From the NCBI GenBank assembly GCA_945873505.1, contig CAMCDQ010000003.1, positions 1 to 64,000 of the forward strand: a DNA stretch of 64,000 bases, in the 5' to 3' direction. This stretch comes from Chitinophaga pinensis. GTDB taxonomy: Bacteria; Bacteroidota; Bacteroidia; Flavobacteriales; Flavobacteriaceae. Both the position numbers and the translations under genes were made by a program. Positions 8,976 to 19,672 of the stretch are shown here, one piece after another. The notes beneath the pieces are model-generated. The model did no database searches and was not told the DNA's origin. It was given only the letters and a program-made list of their open reading frames with translations. Position 1 is the stretch's first letter. The number at the start of each line of letters is the position of its first letter.

Positions 8976-11273
8976 ATGGCAGGAAAAAAAAATAACGCTC
9001 AAAGCAAAGACATCGAACACTACAAAAAAAAATTCTGGAAGATCTTTTTTTATGGTCTTGGAGGATTAGCTGTCTTTTTCCTTTTCGCATCTTGGGGACT
9101 TTTAGGGTCTATGCCTTCCTTTGAAGATTTAGAAAATCCGGATTCTAATTTGGCTACAGAAGTAATTTCATCCGATGGAGTAACTATTGGGAAATTTTAC
9201 AATGAAAATAGAACTTCCATAAAATACCAAGATTTGCCAAAACACCTTGTTGATGCATTGGTGGCAACCGAAGATGAACGTTTTTATGAACATTCAGGTA
9301 TCGACGGAAGAGGAACTTTGCGCGCCGTTGCAAGTTTAGGAACCAGTGGAGGAGCAAGTACATTGACACAACAATTAGCCAAACAATTATTTCACGGGGA
9401 AGGTTCGAAATTCTTGCCTTTTAGAATTATTCAAAAAGCCAAAGAATGGATTATCGCTATTCGTTTAGAAAGACAATACACTAAAAATGAAATAATTGCA
9501 ATGTATTTCAATAAAGCCGATTTTGTTAATACGGCCGTTGGGATTCGCTCAGCAGCAAAGGTTTACTTCAACAAAGAACCCCGCGATTTAACTATTAGTG
9601 AAGGGGCTACGTTAGTTGGAATGCTAAAAAATCCTTCCCTGTTTAATCCTATTAAAAGACTGGGGAAAGTTCAAAATCGTAGAAATACTGTTCTAGGACA
9701 AATGGTGAAAAATAACTTTTTATCCGAAAATTTAAAAGTTACACTAGAAAAACAACCTATCGTTTTGGACTTTCACCCCGAAAGTCATAAAGATGGAATT
9801 GCAACCTATTTCCGTGAATATCTTCGTGAATTTATGAAAAACTGGCTCAAAGAAAATAAAAAACCAGACGGGTCAGAATATAATATTTACAGAGACGGTT
9901 TAAAAATTTATACGACTATTGATTCAAGAATTCAAACCTATGCGGAAGAAGCGGTTACTGAACATTTAACCAATTTGCAAAAAGAATTTTTCTCACAATC
10001 AAAAACAAATAAAAACGCACCATTTGTAAATATTTCACAAATAGAAACAGATAGAATTTTGATGCAATCGATGAAATCTTCTGATCGATGGAGAGAATTA
10101 AAATTGCAGGAAAAAAGCGATGACGAAATCATTAAATCTTTTGGCATAAAAACTAAAATGACCGTTTTTACTTGGAAAGGCGAACGAGACACAATTATGA
10201 CGCCAACAGATTCTATTCGCTATTACAAACATTTTCTTCAAACAGGTTTAATGTCAATGGAACCGCAAACAGGTCATGTGAAAGCATGGGTTGGTGGAAT
10301 AAATTACAAATATTTTCAGTATGATCACGTTGGTCAAGGCGCACGACAAGTAGGTTCTACATTCAAACCTTTCGTTTATGCTACCGCAATTGAGCAGCTT
10401 AATATGTCGCCTTGCGATTCCATAATCGATTCGCCATTTACAATTCCTGTTGGACGTCACCACGTAACCGAAACTTGGACTCCATCAAATTCCGACAATA
10501 AATACCGTGGAATGGTAACTTTGAGAAAAGCATTAGCCAACTCCATAAATACTGTTTCTGCAAAATTAATGGACAAAGTAGGTCCTGAAGCAGTTGTTGA
10601 ATTGGCGCATAAATTAGGAATAAAATCTGAAATTCCTGTGCAACCATCCATTGCATTAGGGGCAGTAGAAATAACCGTTGAAGACATGGTCGCCGCTTAT
10701 AGCACATTTGCAAACCAAGGCGTTTACATCAAACCACAATTTATCACAAGAATTGAAGATAAAAACGGAGTCGTACTTTACGAACCAATTCCAGAATCGC
10801 ACGATGTTTTGAATAAAGATATCGCTTTTGCAGTGATAAAATTATTAGAAGGCGTTACCGAAGAAGGCTCTGGCTCTCGATTGAGAACTCAAGGCGGCGG
10901 TTATGGCTACGAAAGAGTTACCGGTTATCCGTATGTTTTCACCAACCCAATTGCGGGTAAAACTGGAACCACACAAAATCAATCCGATGGGTGGTTTATG
11001 GGAATGGTCCCCAATCTTGTCACCGGAATTTGGGTGGGTTGCGAAGACCGTTCAGCACGTTTCAAAAGTATCACTTACGGTCAAGGAGCCGTTGCAGCAC
11101 TACCAATTTGGGGAATTTTAATGAAAAAATGCTATAACGACGAAACACTAACCATTTCCAAAGAAGACTTTGAAAGACCCGATAATCTTTCTATAAAAGT
11201 AGATTGTTGGTCGCCACCAATCATGAAAGATTCTCTAGAAACCGAACAAAACACAGACGAATTTAGTTTATAA
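8976..11273 (+). CDS. Penicillin-binding protein 1A (transglycosylase/transpeptidase)
   Basis: ATEDERFYEHSGID (GT51), STLTQQLAKQ, transpeptidase GSTFKPFVY and KTGTTQNQSDGWFMG. Confidence 0.95.
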   Translation: MAGKKNNAQSKDIEHYKKKFWKIFFYGLGGLAVFFLFASWGLLGSMPSFEDLENPDSNLATEVISSDGVTIGKFYNENRTSIKYQDLPKHLVDALVATEDERFYEHSGIDGRGTLRAVASLGTSGGASTLTQQLAKQLFHGEGSKFLPFRIIQKAKEWIIAIRLERQYTKNEIIAMYFNKADFVNTAVGIRSAAKVYFNKEPRDLTISEGATLVGMLKNPSLFNPIKRLGKVQNRRNTVLGQMVKNNFLSENLKVTLEKQPIVLDFHPESHKDGIATYFREYLREFMKNWLKENKKPDGSEYNIYRDGLKIYTTIDSRIQTYAEEAVTEHLTNLQKEFFSQSKTNKNAPFVNISQIETDRILMQSMKSSDRWRELKLQEKSDDEIIKSFGIKTKMTVFTWKGERDTIMTPTDSIRYYKHFLQTGLMSMEPQTGHVKAWVGGINYKYFQYDHVGQGARQVGSTFKPFVYATAIEQLNMSPCDSIIDSPFTIPVGRHHVTETWTPSNSDNKYRGMVTLRKALANSINTVSAKLMDKVGPEAVVELAHKLGIKSEIPVQPSIALGAVEITVEDMVAAYSTFANQGVYIKPQFITRIEDKNGVVLYEPIPESHDVLNKDIAFAVIKLLEGVTEEGSGSRLRTQGGGYGYERVTGYPYVFTNPIAGKTGTTQNQSDGWFMGMVPNLVTGIWVGCEDRSARFKSITYGQGAVAALPIWGILMKKCYNDETLTISKEDFERPDNLSIKVDCWSPPIMKDSLETEQNTDEFSL

Positions 11274-11280
11274 TTTTTTT

Positions 11281-11380
11281 GGAGCTCTTTCCAGCTGTAC
11301 GTTGCAATCCACGCCCAAAAAATTGGGATTTTCACTGCCACCTGCTTGTCGGCAGACAGGTCTGGGCTAGGATTTTCGGT
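11281..11380. repeat. Interspersed hairpin repeat, copy B, with an internal CCTGCTTGTCGGCAGACAGG near-palindrome
   Basis: GGAGCTCTTTCCAGCTGTACGTTGCAATCC...GGGATTTTCACTGCCA...TCTGGGCTAGGATTTTCGG matches the framing of the other copies. Confidence 0.75.
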
Positions 11381-11416
11381 AAAAATAAAAAATAAGCATT
11401 CAACCATAAAAATTTT

Positions 11417-11459
11417 AGTAACCCCAAAATCATTATTATATATTGATTTTGGGGTTACT
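11417..11459 (+). terminator. Perfect 16-bp inverted repeat (terminator-like hairpin)
   Basis: AGTAACCCCAAAATCA-N11-TGATTTTGGGGTTACT followed by ATTTTATT. Confidence 0.7.
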
Positions 11460-11543
11460 ATTTTATTAAAAATTGTGAAAAATTCAATAAATAAATACCT
11501 ATTTTTGAAGTACCTAAATACAACGATTAAACTAAAAAAGGAT

Positions 11544-12242
11544 ATGATTAACAAAAAAGTAACCACCGTTCAAGCCGCCCTCATGGGAATCGAAAACGGC
11601 ATGACTATAATGCTCGGAGGATTCGGATTATGTGGAATCCCTGAGAATTGTATTGCCGAATTAGTTCAAAAAGAAACTCATTCTTTAACTTGTATTTCTA
11701 ATAATGCTGGTGTCGATGATTTTGGACTTGGTTTACTCTTGCACAAAAAGCAAATCAAAAAAATGGTTTCCTCTTATGTGGGAGAAAATGCCGAATTTGA
11801 GCGTCAAATGCTTTCAGGCGAACTCGATGTAGAACTCATTCCGCAAGGTACGCTTGCCGAAAGATGCCGGGCAGCACAAGCTGGAATTCCCGCTTTTTTT
11901 ACACCCGCAGGTTACGGAACTGAAGTTGCTATTGGCAAAGAAACAAGAGAATTCAACGGAAAAATGCACGTCATGGAACACGCTTTCAAAGCCGATTTTG
12001 CAATTGTAAAAGCTTGGAAAGGCGACACCGCTGGAAACCTCATCTTTAAAGGAACAGCTAGAAATTTTAATCCTTGTATGGCGGGTGCTGCAAAAATAAC
12101 AGTTGCCGAAGTGGAAGAATTAGTCGAAGCTGGAGAACTTGATCCCAACCAAATTCACATTCCTGGAATATTCGTGCAACGCATTTTTCAAGGGGAAAAA
12201 TACGAAAAGAAAATTGAACAACGTACTGTGAGGAAAAAGTAA
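11544..12242 (+). CDS. scoA: 3-oxoacid CoA-transferase subunit A
   Basis: [37 protein letters not shown]; internal ATG 11544 used as start. Confidence 0.92.
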   Translation: MINKKVTTVQAALMGIENGMTIMLGGFGLCGIPENCIAELVQKETHSLTCISNNAGVDDFGLGLLLHKKQIKKMVSSYVGENAEFERQMLSGELDVELIPQGTLAERCRAAQAGIPAFFTPAGYGTEVAIGKETREFNGKMHVMEHAFKADFAIVKAWKGDTAGNLIFKGTARNFNPCMAGAAKITVAEVEELVEAGELDPNQIHIPGIFVQRIFQGEKYEKKIEQRTVRKK

Positions 12243-12382
12243 ACAGTAATCAGTTTTTAGTGTTCAGTTATACAGTGTTTAATTCCAAAACTAGACCTTA
12301 AATTACTGCCTGGTTCTTGAAAAATGGTTTCCATTAAGTTAAAAAAGACTTATATAGCCTACAAAATTTGAAAAAGAAAAAT

Positions 12383-13039
12383 ATGCTAACAAAAGAAGAC
12401 ATCGCAAAACGCATCGCGAAAGAAGTTAAAAACAATTATTTTGTAAACCTCGGAATTGGTATTCCAACATTGGTGGCCAACTATGTACGAAAAGATATTT
12501 CTGTAGAATTTCAAAGTGAAAACGGAGTGCTAGGCATGGGTCCATTTCCTTTTGAAGGTGAAGAAGACGCCGATGTTATCAATGCGGGAAAACAAACGAT
12601 TACCACATTGCCAGGAGCGAGTTATTTTGACTCGGCAATGAGTTTCGGGATGATTCGAGGGCAACACGTCGATTTGACCATTCTCGGAGCTATGGAAGTT
12701 TCAGAAAACGGAGATATCGCCAACTGGAAAATCCCGGGAAAAATGGTAAAAGGAATGGGGGGTGCTATGGATTTAGTAGCATCTGCAGACAATATTATTG
12801 TTGCTATGATGCATGTGAATAAAGCTGGGGAAAGTAAAATTCTTAAAAATTGTACCTTACCATTAACAGGTGTAGGATGTGTGAAAAAAGTAGTTACAGA
12901 ATTAGCCGTTTTAGAAATCACTCCAAAAGGATTTAAATTATTAGAACGTGCGCCAGGTATTTCTGTAGAACACATTATCGCATCAACCGAAGCCAATTTA
13001 ATTATTGATGGTGACATTCCAGAAATGGTAATTGATTAA
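12383..13039 (+). CDS. scoB: 3-oxoacid CoA-transferase subunit B
   Basis: VNLGIGIPTLVANY, SENGVLGMGPFP, GGAMDLVA. Confidence 0.93.
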   Translation: MLTKEDIAKRIAKEVKNNYFVNLGIGIPTLVANYVRKDISVEFQSENGVLGMGPFPFEGEEDADVINAGKQTITTLPGASYFDSAMSFGMIRGQHVDLTILGAMEVSENGDIANWKIPGKMVKGMGGAMDLVASADNIIVAMMHVNKAGESKILKNCTLPLTGVGCVKKVVTELAVLEITPKGFKLLERAPGISVEHIIASTEANLIIDGDIPEMVID

Positions 13040-13152
13040 GACTCCATTTTAAATTTTTCTTACTTTCTTACTACAACTTGGAAATAGATAAAAATTTTAT
13101 GGAAGTCTAGATTTCGTGTGAAGGATGGCTTTGTAATATCGTGAATTGTTAT

Positions 13153-14523
13153 TTATGCCAATATATTCATAACTAACGATGGGAAAATTCCAATGATAAT
13201 ATTTAAGATTATTGCGATTATAGCTACGACATAGAAAACGAATGGTGTTTTTGCAGTGGCTTCTTCTGGCTCTTTGGTGTACATTGCCAATATTAATTTG
13301 AAATAATACCCCACGCTTATAAAGGAGTTGATTACAGCGGCAATTACGACTACCAAATATCCTGCTTGAATAGTTTGTGTGAACAACATAAATTTAGCGA
13401 AGAATCCTGCGAATATTGGGATTCCTGCCATTGACAATAAAGAAGCCGTTAGAACTGCTGCTAAAATTGGGTTTGATTTTCCTAATCCGTTGAAGTTATG
13501 TATCTCTTCGTTGCCTTTGTTTTTACATACAAAAAGGATTACACTGAAAGCTGCTATTCCCGCTAAAGCGTATGCCGAAGTATAATACAGTAAACTTCCT
13601 GCTGCTGTGGCTGTACTCAACAATACCATTAGCATGAATCCGGCGTGGGAAATTCCTGAGAAGGCCAACATGCGTTTTACATTGGTTTGTTTTAATGCCA
13701 TAATGTTTCCTACGGTCATTGATGCGATAGAAATTACGACAATTACGATTTGGAATCCGTAGGTAATTTCTACGTTCATTGCCGTTAATAATTTGTATAA
13801 TGTTGCCATTGCTACCACTTTTGCCAAGGTGCTCATTGTGGCTGTTGTTAATGCTGGCGAACCTTCGTAAACATCGGGTGCCCAAAAGTGAAAAGGGACG
13901 GCTGCAATTTTGAATAACATTCCGATGGTTAGCAAAACAATTCCTATGAAAAACCAAGAAGGTAATTCGGCAGATTGGGATAATTCACTGATTTCAGTGA
14001 TGTCGAATGTTCCCATTGCGCCATAAATAAGACAAATTCCAAATAATAATATGCCCGAAGCAAAAGATCCAATTAGGAAATATTTCAAACCTGCTTCGTT
14101 ACTTTTGATACTAGTTCGGTCTGAGGCTGCCAAAACATATAGTGATATGGACAATACTTCGATTCCTAAAAAAAACATTGAGAGGTTTCCAAATGATACC
14201 ATTGCAACTGCTCCTGACAATAAAAATATCTTTATAGCGATGTAATCTGAGATTTTTGATTGGTGGTTTTCATAGAAATTATGACTTAGTGCCACCAAGA
14301 AAATCGTTAATACAATGAATAAACTGGAAAAAGCAACAGAGAATTTGCTTACTACAATCATATTATTATAGTAGGTTGCTGGCGAATTATATTCGGAAAT
14401 AGTGAGTCCTAATATGGCAAGTAAACCAATAATTGTTATTGGAATAATGGCTTTTCTGAAATTCATGATTTCAAATAAAAGGGATAAAACACCTAATCCT
14501 ATTATTGCTATTAATGTATTCAT
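13153..14523 (-). CDS. nuoN: NADH-quinone oxidoreductase subunit N
   Basis: NuoN-type multi-TM antiporter-like sequence at the end of the nuo operon. Confidence 0.93.
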   Translation of the reverse strand: MNTLIAIIGLGVLSLLFEIMNFRKAIIPITIIGLLAILGLTISEYNSPATYYNNMIVVSKFSVAFSSLFIVLTIFLVALSHNFYENHQSKISDYIAIKIFLLSGAVAMVSFGNLSMFFLGIEVLSISLYVLAASDRTSIKSNEAGLKYFLIGSFASGILLFGICLIYGAMGTFDITEISELSQSAELPSWFFIGIVLLTIGMLFKIAAVPFHFWAPDVYEGSPALTTATMSTLAKVVAMATLYKLLTAMNVEITYGFQIVIVVISIASMTVGNIMALKQTNVKRMLAFSGISHAGFMLMVLLSTATAAGSLLYYTSAYALAGIAAFSVILFVCKNKGNEEIHNFNGLGKSNPILAAVLTASLLSMAGIPIFAGFFAKFMLFTQTIQAGYLVVVIAAVINSFISVGYYFKLILAMYTKEPEEATAKTPFVFYVVAIIAIILNIIIGIFPSLVMNILA

Positions 14524-14624
14524 TGTTTAAATTTTAGATTTTGGAATTTTGACTTCAAATTAAATTTTGACTTCTAGCTTCGTAAATCGTTATATTAGTG
14601 TATCGTATTTTTTTACTTTAATGC

Positions 14625-16067
14625 TTAACTAAATCTGTTGATGTTTACCAAAATCGATTCCAAACTTGGCGTTATCAACTCTATAATTGGTTTTGGATAG
14701 AATCCGAAGAAGAATAAAACGGCAATAATAATTCCCAGAGAAATCCCCTCGTTTAATGTAATGTCACTAAAAGTTTTTGCATTTGTTTCTCCTAACATGG
14801 AAGTTTGAAACATTTTTAACATATAATAAGCTCCCAAAATAATGGTGGTTCCACCCAAAATGGCAAACCAAATATTAATTTGTGATAGGCTGTATAAAAC
14901 GGTAAATTCTCCAACAAAATTAAAAGTTGATGGCAACGCAACAGAGGCCAAAACTAAAATCAAAAATAACGAGGTGAATTTTGGTGCTTGTGAGCGAATG
15001 CCTCCCATTTCAGAAACTGTTCTCGTTTGAAACCTACGGAAGATTATTTCGGCAGCAAGAAACAAACCTACAATTACAAACCCGTGTGAAATCATTTGAA
15101 GAACAGCTCCTCGCAATCCATCAAGTGTAAGTGTATAGGCGCCAGCAGCTATTAATCCAACGTGTGCTAAAGAAGAATAAGCTAATAATTTCTTTAAGTC
15201 TTTTTGTCTCAAAGCTACAATTGAACCGTAAATTACACCTGCAATTCCAATGGCTACAAATACGTTGATGTATTGTTTTGCAGCCAACGGCGCTATTTGT
15301 AATTGCCAACGGATTACGCTATACAATCCCATTTTTAACATAATTCCTGATAATAACATCGTTCCAACGGTTGGTGCTTTTTGATAGACACTTGCTTGCC
15401 AAGAGTGAAATGGAATCAATGGGATTTTTATTGCATACGCCAAGAAGAAGGCTAGGAATATCCAGAATTGTTCTGTTTCAGATAATTTCAATTGGCACAA
15501 ATCACCAATTAAGAAGTTATTTGTTTTTTGGTATAAATAAGCGAAAGCTGCCAACATAAACAACGAACCTGCTAAAGTGAAAATAAAGAATTTTATAACT
15601 GCTTTTTTACGTTCTTCGGCATCGCCATTTCCCCAAAGTAGTGCAATAAAATAAATTGGTATTAATGATAATTCCCAGAAAATGTAATATAAAATTCCAT
15701 CTGCAGCCAAGAAAGTTCCTGACATTGCGAAAGCCATAAACAGAATTAAAGCATAAAAACTTTTGCTGTTTTTATAGTCATTTCCAAAAGAAGAGAAGAT
15801 GATAATTGGCGTTAAAGAAGCAGTCAATAATAGCATTGCCAATGAAAGTCCGTCAGCGTAAAGTGCAAAATAAATGGTTGGTTTTGAAATCCAAGGACTT
15901 AAAAAGTTGATATTTTCGCCTAAATTATAATGATTCAATAATACAATTGAACAACCTAATGCCGCCAAACTAAAGAACAATGCTACTTTTGAAGCAAATT
16001 TGTCACCCGCTAAAAACGTTGCCAATGCGCCAACTAAAAGTAAAATTAATATAAGAGATACATTCAT
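14625..16067 (-). CDS. nuoM: NADH-quinone oxidoreductase subunit M
   Basis: FFIFTLAGSLFMLAAF, PLIPFHSWQASVYQKAPTVGTMLLSGIMLKMGLY, LAYSSLAHVG. Confidence 0.95.
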   Translation of the reverse strand: MNVSLILILLLVGALATFLAGDKFASKVALFFSLAALGCSIVLLNHYNLGENINFLSPWISKPTIYFALYADGLSLAMLLLTASLTPIIIFSSFGNDYKNSKSFYALILFMAFAMSGTFLAADGILYYIFWELSLIPIYFIALLWGNGDAEERKKAVIKFFIFTLAGSLFMLAAFAYLYQKTNNFLIGDLCQLKLSETEQFWIFLAFFLAYAIKIPLIPFHSWQASVYQKAPTVGTMLLSGIMLKMGLYSVIRWQLQIAPLAAKQYINVFVAIGIAGVIYGSIVALRQKDLKKLLAYSSLAHVGLIAAGAYTLTLDGLRGAVLQMISHGFVIVGLFLAAEIIFRRFQTRTVSEMGGIRSQAPKFTSLFLILVLASVALPSTFNFVGEFTVLYSLSQINIWFAILGGTTIILGAYYMLKMFQTSMLGETNAKTFSDITLNEGISLGIIIAVLFFFGFYPKPIIELITPSLESILVNINRFS

Positions 16068-16074
16068 AGTATAA

Positions 16075-17958
16075 TTATTGTGCTATAAATAAACAGGTTA
16101 AAATTACGCAAACTCCGAAAACAAAAGCAAAAAGATACAATCCGATGCTGCCACTTTGTACTTTTTTTCCTTGCGTTCCGATGGCTTCAGTGACTTTTCC
16201 AAATCCATATACAAACGTAGACAATGAAGTTTCCAAAACATCTCTGAAGAAACGGGAAGCAGCATTTATTGGATTTACAAAAATAATTGCATAGGCTTCG
16301 TCAAGATAATATTTGTTGTATAAAACTTTGGCAACACCAGTAATTTTATCATCTTCAGAAGGAACTTGGTTTTGTTTTATGTATTTTGCAAACGCAATTG
16401 AGATTCCAATAATAGCACCAACTAAAGCAATTCCCATCAATATATATTCTGTTGTTCCAAGACCAGCTTCGTGACCAGTTTTAGTAATAATTGGTTCTAA
16501 AAAATGGTGCAACCAATTGCTTCCTGGGAAATTAATCAATCCTCCAAATGTGGCAAGAATTGCTAAAATTATCAATGGCAATGTGATTAATTTTGGGGAT
16601 TCGTGCAAATGACTTTTCTGATGTTCTGTACCTCTAAATTCCTTGAAGAACGTAAGATACATCAATCGGAACATATAGAAAGCGGTCATAATTGAAGCAA
16701 TCGAACCTATTACCCAAAGTGGAATATCGGTGTGGAAAGCCGTCATTAAAATTTCATCTTTCGACCAAAAACCTGCAAAAGGAAAGATTCCAGAAATTGC
16801 TAAAGAAGCAATTAACATCGTGATAAATGTGATTGGCATTGCTTTTTTCAAACCACCCATTTTTCGCATATCTTGTTCTCCGTGCAAGGCGTGAATTACA
16901 GAACCCGAACCCAAGAACAAACACGCTTTAAAGAAGGCGTGCGTGATTACGTGGAAAACTGCAACTTCATAAGCGCCAAGTCCTAACGCCAAAAACATTA
17001 ATCCCAATTGTGAAACGGTAGAATATGCCAATACTTTCTTGATGTCGTTTTGAACCAATCCAATTGTAGCGGCTACCAAAGCCGTAATCGCTCCAATAAT
17101 TGCAATTATATTTTGAATTTGCGGTGCTAAATCAAACAAGAAATTCAATCTTGTAATCATAAAAATACCAGCCGTTACCATTGTTGCAGCGTGAATTAAT
17201 GCTGAAACTGGTGTTGGTCCTGCCATTGCATCTGGCAACCAAGTATATAAAGGAATTTGCGCCGATTTTCCTGAAGCTCCAATAAATAAAGCCAAAGCTG
17301 CTGCCGCTAACCAAAACGTTTCACCACTATTAGTTCCGCCAATTACAAGTTCTTTAAGTTCAACAAAATCAGTAGTTTTGAATAAACTTGCAATGATAAA
17401 TATTCCGATAAGCAAACCTAAATCACCAATTCGGTTCATAATGAAAGCCTTTTTTGCAGCATCATTGAAATCTTGGTTTTTATACCAAAATCCAATTAAC
17501 AGATACGAACAAAGTCCAACGCCTTCCCAACCAATGAACATTACCAATAAATTACTTCCTATTACAAGAGTAATCATAAAGAATATAAACAGGTTTAAAT
17601 ACGCAAAAAATTTGTGCATATTTTCGTCATCGTACATATAACTGATAGAATACAGGTGAATTAATGACCCAATTCCTGTTACAAACAACAACCATAAAAG
17701 TGATAATTGGTCTAAAAGAAATCCAAATTTTACACTGAAATTACTGAAAGACATCCAATCGAATAAATTGATTTGGATGGGTTGTTTGGTTTCATTTATT
17801 TGTAAGAAAAAATAAAGTGTAACTACAAATGAAACCACTACCGAAAGTGTCCCAATTGTTCCAGATAGAGTTTTTCCAAGACTTTTTCCGAAGAATACAT
17901 TTAATAAAAATCCTAAAAAAGGAATCAATACTAAGACTAAAGCTAAATTGGTATCCAT
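16075..17958 (-). CDS. nuoL: NADH-quinone oxidoreductase subunit L
   Basis: WEGVGLCSYLLIGFW, PLYTWLPDAMAGPTPVSALIHAATMVTAGIFM. Confidence 0.96.
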   Translation of the reverse strand: MDTNLALVLVLIPFLGFLLNVFFGKSLGKTLSGTIGTLSVVVSFVVTLYFFLQINETKQPIQINLFDWMSFSNFSVKFGFLLDQLSLLWLLFVTGIGSLIHLYSISYMYDDENMHKFFAYLNLFIFFMITLVIGSNLLVMFIGWEGVGLCSYLLIGFWYKNQDFNDAAKKAFIMNRIGDLGLLIGIFIIASLFKTTDFVELKELVIGGTNSGETFWLAAAALALFIGASGKSAQIPLYTWLPDAMAGPTPVSALIHAATMVTAGIFMITRLNFLFDLAPQIQNIIAIIGAITALVAATIGLVQNDIKKVLAYSTVSQLGLMFLALGLGAYEVAVFHVITHAFFKACLFLGSGSVIHALHGEQDMRKMGGLKKAMPITFITMLIASLAISGIFPFAGFWSKDEILMTAFHTDIPLWVIGSIASIMTAFYMFRLMYLTFFKEFRGTEHQKSHLHESPKLITLPLIILAILATFGGLINFPGSNWLHHFLEPIITKTGHEAGLGTTEYILMGIALVGAIIGISIAFAKYIKQNQVPSEDDKITGVAKVLYNKYYLDEAYAIIFVNPINAASRFFRDVLETSLSTFVYGFGKVTEAIGTQGKKVQSGSIGLYLFAFVFGVCVILTCLFIAQ

Positions 17959-17962
17959 TAAA

Positions 17963-18283
17963 TTATCCTTTTAAATTTTTCAAATTATCGATGTCAATCG
18001 AACCTAAATTTCTAAATATTGAAACCAATATTGCCAAACCTACAGCAACTTCTGCAGCAGCAACCGCCATCGAGAAAAATACAAAAACTTGTCCTTGTGC
18101 ATCTTGGTGGTATGTTGAAAAAGCTACAAAAAGTAAATTCACGGCGTTCAACATAATTTCAATTGACATAAAAACGATTATGGCATTTCGTCTGTATAAA
18201 ACTCCAAATACGCCAATACTAAAAAGTATTACCGCAAGGAATATATAGTTTTCAATACCTATTTGATTTAAAATATTGTTCAT
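17963..18283 (-). CDS. nuoK: NADH-quinone oxidoreductase subunit K
   Basis: [30 protein letters not shown]. Confidence 0.95.
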   Translation of the reverse strand: MNNILNQIGIENYIFLAVILFSIGVFGVLYRRNAIIVFMSIEIMLNAVNLLFVAFSTYHQDAQGQVFVFFSMAVAAAEVAVGLAILVSIFRNLGSIDIDNLKNLKG

Positions 18284-18284
18284 A

Positions 18285-18797
18285 TTATTTTTCTATTTTT
18301 TCTCTTTTAGACAATAAAACTGCTCCAATCATCGCCACCAAAAGTAAAATGGAAGCATATTCAAAAGGCACCATATATTCGTTCAAAAGTACGTTTCCTA
18401 ATTTTTTAATCGATTGAAAGTCTTCTCCAGTAGCGTCATATTCTCCAACTATTGGTTTAGAATTCACGAAAATCGCAATCAAAATCAAACACGTCGAACA
18501 AAACAAAATCACCGCCGCCAATCTCGTAACTCGAGGTTTGTGGACTTCGTTTTCCTTGTTCAAATTCATCAACATTATCGTAAATAAAAACAAAATCATA
18601 ATTGCTCCCGAATACACTATAATATGAACAATTGCCAGAAATTGAGAATTCAATAATAAATAATGACCTGCAATCGAGAAAAAGCAAATCACCAAATAAA
18701 TAGCGCTGTGTATCGGATTTCTGCTGAAAACCGTCAAAAAAGCCGTCGATAAAGTTATCGCCGACAATACACAAAAAATTATAAGAAGTGCTGACAT
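18285..18797 (-). CDS. nuoJ: NADH-quinone oxidoreductase subunit J
   Basis: [36 protein letters not shown]. Confidence 0.94.
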   Translation of the reverse strand: MSALLIIFCVLSAITLSTAFLTVFSRNPIHSAIYLVICFFSIAGHYLLLNSQFLAIVHIIVYSGAIMILFLFTIMLMNLNKENEVHKPRVTRLAAVILFCSTCLILIAIFVNSKPIVGEYDATGEDFQSIKKLGNVLLNEYMVPFEYASILLLVAMIGAVLLSKREKIEK

Positions 18798-19342
18798 TAG
18801 TTTGCGTTTTTAAGTTGAGCATTTTGCATCGCAATGTCCAATGGCATTACCAATCTGTCTTTTCCAAAAATAAAATCTTCTCTTTCATAACTTGAAGGAA
18901 CCAATTCTTTCGAAATTGTCAAGTAAATCGCATCTTTCGGACACGCTTCCTCACACAATCCACAGAAAATACAACGCAACATATTTATCTCATAAATCGA
19001 TGCATATTTTTCCTCCCGGTACAAATGCAATTCGTTCGCCTTGCGCTCTTCCGCCTTCATCGTGATGGCTTCCGCTGGACAAGATAACGCACACAACCCA
19101 CAAGCGGTGCAGTTTTCACGCCCTTCTTCATCGCGTTTCAACATATGTTGCCCACGATAAACCGGACTCATTTCCCGAACTTGCTCTGGATATTGAATCG
19201 TTACTTTTCTGCGAAATAAATGTCTGATTGTAATAAACAAACCTTTAACAATCGCAATCAGATACATACTTTCTAAAAAAGTCATTTCCTTGTTGGAAAC
19301 CACCTTTTTTCTTCCCGATAAGGATATACTTTCTATTGACAT
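18797..19342 (-). CDS. nuoI: NADH-quinone oxidoreductase subunit I
   Basis: Two 4Fe-4S motifs: CTACGLCALSCPAEA and CIFCGLCEEACPKDAI. Confidence 0.95.
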   Translation of the reverse strand: MSIESISLSGRKKVVSNKEMTFLESMYLIAIVKGLFITIRHLFRRKVTIQYPEQVREMSPVYRGQHMLKRDEEGRENCTACGLCALSCPAEAITMKAEERKANELHLYREEKYASIYEINMLRCIFCGLCEEACPKDAIYLTISKELVPSSYEREDFIFGKDRLVMPLDIAMQNAQLKNAN

Positions 19343-19360
19343 TTTTATTTTTTTATTTGA

Positions 19361-19432
19361 AGCTTAATCCTGCTTTCCGTTTCTACCGATAAAAAATCGG
19401 GATCCACTGCAATCAGGGCTAGGGCATTCGGG
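19361..19432. repeat. Interspersed hairpin repeat, copy C (partial), between nuoI and nuoH
   Basis: AGCTTAATCCTGCTTTCC...CCGATAAAAAATCGG stem...AATCAGGGCTAGGG. Confidence 0.65.
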
Positions 19433-19641
19433 TCTTTATTATGTTTTTCGTTTAATTATTATTTTTTGTAACCAATTTTGATTTTCACTACTTTATTTAT
19501 CTTGCTTTTCATCATTTCGTCCAAGTAATTAAAAACTGTTTAAAGGTGCCAAATTGACTCCTTAAAATTTCATTTTGTGACCACTTCAACTTATTGATTT
19601 ATAGGAATTTACTTCTTATATTGTCAGAAAATTTCTTAACT

Positions 19642-19658
19642 GGTCGCAAATTGCGACC
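19642..19658. repeat. GGTCGCAAATTGCGACC palindrome
   Basis: Perfect palindrome with single-base centre, same core as the copies at and upstream of the ORF6N gene (33.5-33.8 kb). Confidence 0.75.
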
Positions 19659-19672
19659 GCCTCAATTTGTAT

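Noticed and set aside
11346-11543. N-terminal extension of the scoA ORF from ATG 11346
   Set aside because: It would translate through hairpin repeat copy B and the perfect inverted repeat; conserved protein begins at [15 protein letters not shown] (11544).
13523-13957. 144-aa minus-strand ORF within nuoN
   Set aside because: Out-of-frame overlap with the strongly supported nuoN frame.
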